This document shows, in pieces, positions 1 to 4,620 of a stretch of DNA of 5,905 nt. Origin of the DNA: Limisphaerales bacterium (GTDB lineage Bacteria; Verrucomicrobiota; Verrucomicrobiia; Limisphaerales; PALSA-1396); contig PLJQ01000319.1 in assembly GCA_003140275.1 (NCBI GenBank), positions 1 through 5,905 on the forward strand, read 5' to 3'. The position numbers were made by a program, and so were the translations under genes. Below the pieces are notes generated by a model that saw only the letters and a list, made by a program, of their open reading frames with translations, ran no database searches and was not told where the DNA came from. Every line of letters begins with the position of its first letter. Within the stretch, counting starts at the first letter, position 1.

Positions 1-7
1 CCTATGA

Positions 8-148
8 GACGCCAGTGAAATCGTTTTATTCATTAACCACAAAGCCGAAGAGCAAAAACCCAGCGATCTTGACGAAATACTCCTGTCCTTGAATACCCAC
101 CTGTCGGATGATGCAAAATTTGAAGATTTTCTGTACCTTAATCTTTAG
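8..148 (+). pseudogene. possible 3' tail of an unrecognised gene, frame broken at the window edge
   Basis: One plus-strand frame is open from just after a TGA at 5-7 to a TAG at 146-148 and gives 46 residues that read like real protein: an acidic, probably helical stretch ending in KFEDFLYLNL. There is no ATG or GTG in this frame after the TGA; the only TTG is at 89. It can therefore only be the end of a gene that enters from another frame or is interrupted. A second frame is also open from position 3 to a TGA at 90-92, so a frameshift in the first 20 bases is possible. It would converge tail to tail on the next gene, with only about 10 bases between the stop codons. I do not recognise the family. 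Chance coding in AT-rich DNA is a real alternative. Confidence 0.3.
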
Positions 149-158
149 TAAATGAAAA

Positions 159-1139
159 CTAGGGCGGGTTTTTCTTGCGGGGTTTTTTATCCGGCTCGTC
201 ACTGTAATAGTCATCCCCGAGCATTTTCTTGATTTTCTTTTCTGATTGGCGTCGGAGTTCTGCTTTAAGTTTTTTATTTTGGCTTTGCTTCATTGCTGCG
301 CCGACCTTAGTTACAACGCTTGCGATTTCAGCGACATTGTTTTCAGAAAGCAAATAACATCGCTCCCGTAAGACTTCATAGCTATGCAATCCGAAAGGCG
401 GAGGAGGAAAAGCCAATGCGTCGGCGGCTGATATGTGAGATGGATTTTCAACTATGCCGACTCTCGTAGGGCCGCCAACGGTTTTATCGTGCTTCCCTAC
501 TGTTTCCACAACGTAAACGGCAACCGCAATTCCAAGTTCTGAATCCATTCCCGGATCGGTGTATTCTTTCATTAAATAGGCTCCCAATGTTTCTCCCTGT
601 CCAGTAGCGGCAAAGTGAGTTGTTGCTTTTTCAATGCTCAACATGGGGAAATTCAACGTATAAATGTAAGGCTTTCGTTCGTGGAAAAAGGCAAGTATCA
701 GAGCAAAGCCTACATTGTCGCGCATAAAGCTATGAATGCTGTCTCGTTGTGATTCTTTGTAAACCGATGCCTGTCGCACGTACAGTTCATTCAGTACTGT
801 CTGCGCTAGTTCGGGTAAATCCCGAAAGTGTTTTGGGTCAAAATTTGCTGCTCTTTGAGTCAAAATGTCGATTGCGTCACCAGATAAAGCAGTAAATCCA
901 GCATGGGCAACCAACGCCTTTCCGCATTTGAATTCCAATACACTGATTTTTTTGGTGTCCTCTTGAATGTGCGATGGAAAAGTCGTGCGACTATCGCTCG
1001 CGATAACGATTTGATCTTTGCAGACGATACCGACAATTAAGGTCACTGGTTTTCGCTTTTGTTTCGGCCTGAATTGAAGCGGTACAATCTTGCCTGTCGA
1101 TTCAAAGTCCGTTTCCGGTGATAAAACATTGGTCAGCAT
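159..1139 (-). CDS. proteasome beta-like Ntn hydrolase (20S proteasome A/B-type protein)
   Basis: This is a 326-residue protein related to proteasome beta/HslV N-terminal-nucleophile hydrolases. Seen: the core begins TLIVGIVCKDQIVIASDSR (residues 33-51), matching the beta-subunit start. Aligned by eye with the archaeal beta subunit, Thr33 corresponds to Thr1, Asp49 to Asp17 and Lys64 to Lys33, so the catalytic triad is kept. A TGQGE segment (179-183) sits where GSGS lies, and HDKTVGG (217-223) where RDSASGG lies; Asp166 is conserved but the accessory serines are not. The last ~95 residues go beyond a normal beta subunit and end in a Lys-rich tail. Known: the nucleophile must be the N-terminal residue. 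Thr33 is preceded by Val32, encoded by GTG (1044-1046), so a 295-residue product starting at GTG with Met removal is a serious alternative to the ATG at 1139. No AAA unfoldase gene is nearby. The substrate is unknown; a peptidase role is inferred. The gene is AT-rich relative to its right-hand neighbours. Confidence 0.8.
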   Translation of the reverse strand: MLTNVLSPETDFESTGKIVPLQFRPKQKRKPVTLIVGIVCKDQIVIASDSRTTFPSHIQEDTKKISVLEFKCGKALVAHAGFTALSGDAIDILTQRAANFDPKHFRDLPELAQTVLNELYVRQASVYKESQRDSIHSFMRDNVGFALILAFFHERKPYIYTLNFPMLSIEKATTHFAATGQGETLGAYLMKEYTDPGMDSELGIAVAVYVVETVGKHDKTVGGPTRVGIVENPSHISAADALAFPPPPFGLHSYEVLRERCYLLSENNVAEIASVVTKVGAAMKQSQNKKLKAELRRQSEKKIKKMLGDDYYSDEPDKKPRKKNPP

Positions 1140-1166
1140 GGTATTAAAAACTATCTGCGTTTGGGA

Positions 1167-1194
1167 AGTATATTATCCCGTGGTCGGCTGTCAC
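1167..1194 (-). promoter_or_regulatory. sigma70-type promoter of the proteasome-like gene
   Basis: Read on the minus strand, GTGACA (1194-1189, 5 of 6 to the -35 consensus) and TATACT (1172-1167, 5 of 6 to the -10 consensus) are separated by 16 bases. Transcription would start near 1160, giving a leader of about 20 bases to the ATG at 1139. That leader shows no Shine-Dalgarno sequence. The -35 box lies partly inside the palindrome at 1190-1207. Confidence 0.5.
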
Positions 1195-1207
1195 CAGTAC
1201 TGGTGAC
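1190..1207. promoter_or_regulatory. perfect 18-bp palindrome, candidate operator
   Basis: The sequence GTCACCAGTACTGGTGAC is an exact inverted repeat with no spacer, 9 bp per arm. It has the size and symmetry of a site for a dimeric DNA-binding protein and overlaps five of the six bases of the proposed -35 box of the proteasome-like gene, which suggests repression. No regulator gene is present in the window, so the protein that would bind is unknown. Confidence 0.5.
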
Positions 1208-1247
1208 TGGCAGGGCAATTAGGTTCGGTTAAGGTAATGGCGTGTTA

Positions 1248-1270
1248 GCGCACTTTGTTCTCAAGTGTGC
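1248..1270 (+). other. RNA hairpin upstream of the orphan terminator
   Basis: GCGCACTT (1248-1255) pairs with AAGTGTGC (1263-1270) through 8 bp including one G-U pair, around a 7-base loop. It lies only 8 bases before the terminator stem, so the two hairpins may belong to one short transcript. Confidence 0.3.
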
Positions 1271-1278
1271 GTGTGTGA

Positions 1279-1312
1279 AAAGGCCGGACCTGTTGTCCGG
1301 CCTTTCTCTTTT
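1279..1312 (+). terminator. strong rho-independent terminator
   Basis: AAAGGCCGGAC (1279-1289) and GTCCGGCCTTT (1295-1305) form a perfect 11-bp GC-rich stem with a 5-base loop, followed by CTCTTTTT on the plus strand. Read on the minus strand it also has a short T run, so it may work both ways. No plus-strand gene lies between 1140 and this site. It must terminate either an unannotated short RNA from the 1208-1278 region or read-through transcription. The stretch 1140-1432 holds no convincing protein gene apart from the sites listed here. Confidence 0.8.
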
Positions 1313-1432
1313 TAACAGCCATTGCCTGCGTTCGAGTTGTCTGTCCCCCGCTCCTCTTTCCTGGTTGCACGATAGGGTCCGATCTTTGACGATAGGCGGC
1401 AGCAGCAATCAACCTTACCAAACAGTCAGAGT

Positions 1433-1783
1433 ATGAACCAAACACTCACCTACATCCGGCGAGACCAGGCTGATGTGATTCCGTGGGCCGAAACGTGTGG
1501 GCAGATCCGTCCCCTGATCGAAGAAAAGGACAGCGCGGCGGCTGAGGTGCATCACCTCGAAATCGCCGACGCCAAACTGCATTACCACGAGCGCACCGAC
1601 GAGATATACTACGTCATCGTCGGTCAGGGCCGGATGCAGCTTGATGGCAGCGAGATCGAATTGAGCGAGGGCGTTGTTGTTTACGTACCGCGCGGCGTCA
1701 AGCATAAGGCGTGGGGCAATCTGAAGGTGCTGGTCGTCTGCATTCCCCGTGGTGTGTTGCACGATGTTCACGAAATCCAGTAG
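1433..1783 (+). CDS. small single-domain cupin protein
   Basis: This 116-residue protein is essentially one cupin beta-barrel. Cupin motif 1 is complete: HYH (50-52), four residues, Glu57, six residues, Gly64. Motif 2 is near-complete: Gly80, five residues, PRG (86-88), His91, and Asn96 one place later than in the consensus. The predicted metal ligands His50, His52, Glu57 and His91 are therefore all present, so a metal-binding, probably cytoplasmic protein is expected; no signal peptide is seen. Single-domain cupins of this size include isomerases, dioxygenases and sugar-binding regulators, and the sequence does not decide between them. The ATG at 1433 has only a weak AGAG six to seven bases upstream. 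A TTGACG at 1386-1391 could be a -35 box but no fitting -10 is visible. The gene starts about 120 bases after the terminator and ends with TAG, so it probably forms its own transcription unit. Confidence 0.88.
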   Translation: MNQTLTYIRRDQADVIPWAETCGQIRPLIEEKDSAAAEVHHLEIADAKLHYHERTDEIYYVIVGQGRMQLDGSEIELSEGVVVYVPRGVKHKAWGNLKVLVVCIPRGVLHDVHEIQ

Positions 1784-1872
1784 GCCAGCGGAGTCGCGTT
1801 GTGCAGACTGACATCACGCGCGGTTGGGAGGAAATTCCAATACGGCAAACAAAAGAGTAAATTTGCGGCGGT

Positions 1873-2085
1873 ATGAACAACTTGGGCAAAATATTGGTGA
1901 TCGTTGGCCTGGTCACAGCGGTGATCAGCGTGTTATTATAGACGGGTATGAGTAAGAGTTGGCTAGGACGCCTGCCTGGCGACCTTCACTTTATGAGGGA
2001 CAATTTCAGCTTCCACTTTCCAATCGCAACCTGCCTTCTGATAAGCGCTGTACTCACGCCGATTCAGTGCTTTTTTTTGCAAGCG
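1873..2085 (+). pseudogene. DUF2905-type small membrane protein, interrupted by in-frame TAG
   Basis: A short frame from ATG 1873 gives MNNLGKILVIVGLVTAVI and more, a single hydrophobic helix, and stops at TAG (1939-1941) after 22 residues. The same frame continues without shift into GMSKSWLGRLPGDLHFMRDN and then FSFHFPIATCLLISAVLT (residues from about 1945 to 2058), a second hydrophobic segment. Known from memory: DUF2905 proteins are about 65-75 residues with exactly this order, two membrane helices around a GRLPGD-plus-FPI/V-T motif, and usually a Trp or similar hydrophobic residue where the TAG stands. A single TGG to TAG change would explain the break. The usual short C-terminal end is also lost: the frame runs on past a T8 run (2071-2078) into unrelated sequence up to 2331. 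Both changes point to a decayed gene. The neighbouring cupin and proteasome-like genes use TAG as a normal stop, which argues against recoding. The end coordinate marks where the resemblance fades. Confidence 0.7.
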
Positions 2086-2212
2086 ATGCGCCACGCTACC
2101 AAGGCGACAGTTGGTTGCTTGCCGACAAATTTGCACGCCGTCTGTAAGCAACGAGATCAGAAGCAACGGCGCGGGAAAGCTTTTTCGAGTTTGATGGAAA
2201 ATTTATACAAAT

Positions 2213-2476
2213 GTGGGGCACGGCGGCGTGGCGTCGGACGTCTTTCTCATTATGGACTGGTTGCGACACATCCAGGAGGCGAAGAATATCCCCTTCATCA
2301 TCATCACCGGCGGCGACCAGGTGAAATATGAAAAACGCTCCCTGAACGCGGGCGCCGTAGCCTTTTTCCGCAAACCGATTGAACACGAGGGCTTGCTCAA
2401 CTTGATCCGCAGGACCCTCGGCGAAACATCCGAACAAGCGACTCCCGGCTTCGACATAACGACATTCAAAATCTGA
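2213..2476 (+). pseudogene. C-terminal half of a response-regulator receiver domain
   Basis: The frame from GTG 2213 to TGA at 2474-2476 gives 87 residues. Residues 16-71 read as the second half of a CheY-like receiver: IPFIIITGGD (26-35) is strand 4 with the switch Thr32, AGAVAFFRKPI (46-56) carries the conserved Lys54 and Pro55, and LLNLIRRTLG (61-70) fits the last helix. The first half is missing: no acidic pair and no standard phospho-acceptor context with an MPxxDG loop. Asp15 in LIMDWLRHI lies too close to Thr32 to be the usual aspartate unless about ten residues were deleted. An in-frame TGA at 2192-2194 closes the frame upstream, and I could not find the N-terminal half in the other frames from 2050 to 2212. 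There is no output domain after it. It follows the broken DUF2905 gene, so the stretch 1873-2476 looks like a decaying region. A short functional protein starting at GTG is unlikely but not excluded. Confidence 0.65.
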
Positions 2477-2524
2477 AGCGACGCCGCGAAGCTTGCGCTC
2501 CATTTCTTTACAGAATCGTTCCAC

Positions 2525-3799
2525 CTATGATCTCAAAAAAGTGGATTCACGAGGCGCGTGGTAGCGCACGGCAAGGTGCGGGGTTTCAATCCGCTTTTGA
2601 CCGGCGGCGAGGGATTGCATTCCGGCAGCAACGAGGCCGGTCGTGAGCAGCGTCCTCTCGATTGGATGGGGCGCTTTGCCGGTCACAAACATGCGCTCGG
2701 CTTGGGACATGAGCCCGGCGGAATAAGCGACGTTCGGGGTTGATGGCAAGTAAAACAGGGCGGATAGCGGGGTCGCTTGCCCCTTCAGTCGCGCGGCAAA
2801 GTTGAAGTCGTTGACCAATCCATTCATCAACAGCATCGTGGCTTTCAAACCGTCCGCGTATTCAAACCGATAAGCGATTGGCTCTTTCACGAACTCGCGA
2901 ATCTGAGCGTTCGTAGGGTAACGATGACTGTAAGTGGGCGGCTGGGTGAGCGTTTGACTTCTCGAAAGACAGGCTTCAAACAGTTTCGGTTCCCACCCTC
3001 CGGCGGACCATGAACCGGCGTCCATCGCTCGCCAGACCGCATCGCCACGCAATGCCTGAAGAGCGACGACTCCGGTTTCTCCACCGCGCCGTCGTTCCAC
3101 CATGCACTGGATCACTTCCAAAGCATGGAAGTCGTAACTGTCCACACCGCCAATCGCCACACACATGACCTCCTGCAAACTCGCGCCATATGGCATCTCG
3201 ATGGACGGCATGCGCCAGGTGACGGGCAGTGAGGAGCCGGCCAGGAAAGGAAACTTCATCGTGCGCGACAACTCAACCATCTCGGCCGCCCATTCCCATT
3301 TCCAGGAGAGATGTTTGTCGTTGAACACGGGAGCGGTGCGTCCGTCCCGTCGAAAAATGTCGGTGACTTGCTTGAAGAATTCATAGCGCGGGTATTTGGT
3401 TTGTCCCCACTCACTCTTGGGGTAATTGCCGTGTTCTCCGATGATGAGCACGGCGTCCACCGCCAATTGTTTTCCGCCGCAGCGCAGCGCCTCGGCAACG
3501 GTCGGATAAATCGTGAATCCAAACTCTTTGGCGCGTAGCCGGCTCATGTCGTTTTCGGGAAATTGATCCACGTAGGCCGACACGACGTCGATTGGCGGAC
3601 GATGCCAGACGCCGCCGCTGGGATAGCCGACGAGGAAGCGTTCGCCCATGTGCCAGGCATGGGAGTGGAAGCGCCATTCCGTTGTGACGATGGCCATGCG
3701 TTTGCGCCGGGCGGGTTCACGGGCAAGCGCCGACATGACCCACGGGGCCGCGATAACGCCGGTGGCGATGTGCTTTAGAAAATCGCGTCGCGTTTTCAT
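2525..3799 (-). CDS. Tat-exported conserved protein of unknown function
   Basis: With the ATG at 3799 the product has 424 residues and opens with a textbook twin-arginine signal: TRRDFLK (3-9), a hydrophobic stretch to about 25, and a probable cut after SALA (23-26). In-frame ATGs at 3868 and 3901 would add 23 or 34 unrelated residues in front of the Tat motif, so 3799 is preferred; none has a Shine-Dalgarno sequence. The mature part has TTEWRFHSHAWHMGERF (39-55), GFTIYPTVAEAL (94-105), DAVLIIGEHGNYP (115-127), NDKHLSW (160-166) and FPFLAGSSLPVTWR (183-196). I recall conserved proteins of this pattern in planctomycetes, verrucomicrobia and acidobacteria, without known function. The order of strands resembles the Rossmann half of Gfo/Idh/MocA oxidoreductases, but the glycine-rich nucleotide loop is absent; this link is inference. 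The gene is transcribed away from the small gene at 3969, and no terminator was found after the TAG stop. Confidence 0.88.
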   Translation of the reverse strand: MKTRRDFLKHIATGVIAAPWVMSALAREPARRKRMAIVTTEWRFHSHAWHMGERFLVGYPSGGVWHRPPIDVVSAYVDQFPENDMSRLRAKEFGFTIYPTVAEALRCGGKQLAVDAVLIIGEHGNYPKSEWGQTKYPRYEFFKQVTDIFRRDGRTAPVFNDKHLSWKWEWAAEMVELSRTMKFPFLAGSSLPVTWRMPSIEMPYGASLQEVMCVAIGGVDSYDFHALEVIQCMVERRRGGETGVVALQALRGDAVWRAMDAGSWSAGGWEPKLFEACLSRSQTLTQPPTYSHRYPTNAQIREFVKEPIAYRFEYADGLKATMLLMNGLVNDFNFAARLKGQATPLSALFYLPSTPNVAYSAGLMSQAERMFVTGKAPHPIERTLLTTGLVAAGMQSLAAGQKRIETPHLAVRYHAPRESTFLRS

Positions 3800-3877
3800 C
3801 GCGTTGGAGGTGGTGCTTGGAATCAAACGTGGCCGGATAACGGAGAATTGGTTCTCGTCCGTATTCATACAGCCGAG

Positions 3878-3905
3878 ATTATTTCGGCACGGAGGCGACA
3901 CTCAA
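3878..3905 (-). promoter_or_regulatory. candidate promoter of the Tat-exported protein
   Basis: On the minus strand TTGAGT (3905-3900, 4 of 6) and AATAAT (3883-3878, 5 of 6) are 16 bases apart. Transcription would begin near 3871, leaving a leader of about 70 bases to the ATG at 3799 and making the ATG at 3901 impossible as a start. The match is moderate and could be chance. Confidence 0.33.
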
Positions 3906-3925
3906 GGTGAATTTGATCGTTCGCC

Positions 3926-3953
3926 TTGCCCAACTGTGCCGGCGTGCTAGCAT
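3926..3953 (+). promoter_or_regulatory. weak candidate promoter of the gene at 3969
   Basis: TTGCCC (3926-3931) and TAGCAT (3948-3953), each 4 of 6 to consensus, are 16 bases apart. They would place the start of transcription near 3960, only about ten bases before the ATG, so translation would be almost leaderless. The match is weak. Confidence 0.22.
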
Positions 3954-3968
3954 TTTGCTCGCACACTC

Positions 3969-4427
3969 ATGTCATACGACCGCGCCGATAACGATTACAG
4001 CACCGAGAACGAGCCGCTTCCGCCAGGACATGCCGGCACGCACATCGGCATGTTCCTCGCATGGGCTGTCCTGAACGGCTTGGAGAATGGCTTTCACCAG
4101 CAACGCTCGGCGGAGCTGCTGGCCAGGTTACGACGGCGTGAACTTACTGGGCGGCAGTTCTTCGAGGCGGCGTGCAACGAAAAGTTCGCCGAGAAAGATT
4201 TAAATGTCGAGGGCAATGCGTTCGCCCAGCAATATTACGCAGACGACACCGGAAAGCGCGGCGACTATTTCGCGGATTACAAGCGAGTGTTGGTTAGTGG
4301 ACTGCCCAGCTTCTGGCATGTCGCTGACACTTGGGACAACTATGATAAGCTTGCGCCTGTGGTCAGCCGGCGCTTTGAGGCATGGCAAAACCCACCCAGG
4401 AAACGGTGGTGGCAGTTTTGGAAATGA
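3969..4427 (+). CDS. conserved small protein, DUF7832-like
   Basis: This is a 152-residue soluble protein with no signal peptide or membrane helix. Conserved-looking blocks are an N-terminal YDRADNDY, then PPGHAGTHIGMFLAWAVLNG (19-38), RRELTGRQFFEAACNEKF (56-73), EKDLNVEGNAFAQQYYA (75-91), a block reading LPSFWHVADTWDNYDKLAPV, and a C-terminal RWWQFWK. I recall this pattern (THIGMFLAW, LTGRDF, DLNxEGNAFA, YxxVxDTWENYD) from a bacterial family annotated as DUF7832, with no established function; the name is from memory. The protein looks complete at both ends, since a WWQFW(K/R) terminus is usual for such proteins. The ATG at 3969 lacks a Shine-Dalgarno sequence. The gene is divergent from the Tat protein at 3799, with about 170 bases between them, and the oxidoreductase starts 193 bases downstream on the same strand, so co-transcription is possible but not shown. 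Confidence 0.85.
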   Translation: MSYDRADNDYSTENEPLPPGHAGTHIGMFLAWAVLNGLENGFHQQRSAELLARLRRRELTGRQFFEAACNEKFAEKDLNVEGNAFAQQYYADDTGKRGDYFADYKRVLVSGLPSFWHVADTWDNYDKLAPVVSRRFEAWQNPPRKRWWQFWK

Positions 4428-4620
4428 TGTGGCGTCATTCAAGACTGGCTCACCAAGTGCCTTGGCGCAGCGGCATGCAGGAATTCTTTCCCGGCGGGGT
4501 CATCGAACGTGAAGGCGGCGATCCGGGACTGGCGATTGGCTGGACGACCGACCCTATGGGGACTAGAGTCACGGCATGTCCATAGCAACCCGCAACGCCG
4601 CGCAAACACAGATCAAAACT

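Noticed and set aside
115..130. AAAAT...ATTTT inverted repeat as a terminator for the convergent genes
   Set aside because: The stem is only five A-T pairs with no GC content, too weak to call.
1208..1278. tRNA gene before the terminator, suggested by a GGTTCGG stretch at 1222-1228
   Set aside because: No T-arm pairing, acceptor stem or anticodon arm can be built around it.
1415..1771. 118-codon minus-strand open frame
   Set aside because: It is the reverse strand of the cupin gene, which has both cupin motifs; no family signal in the antisense reading.
1801..1860. 19-codon GTG-started frame between the cupin and the DUF2905 remnant
   Set aside because: Too short to judge, part of a frame that runs out of the cupin gene, and no ribosome binding site.
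1939..1941. TAG recoding (for example a reassigned stop codon) in the DUF2905 frame
   Set aside because: The neighbouring cupin and proteasome-like genes end at TAG, and no stem-loop or other recoding signal was seen after this codon; a simple mutation is more likely.
2096..2524. 142-codon minus-strand open frame opposite the receiver fragment
   Set aside because: It lies antisense to the recognisable receiver motifs and its translation shows no family features; it is a shadow of the plus-strand coding sequence.
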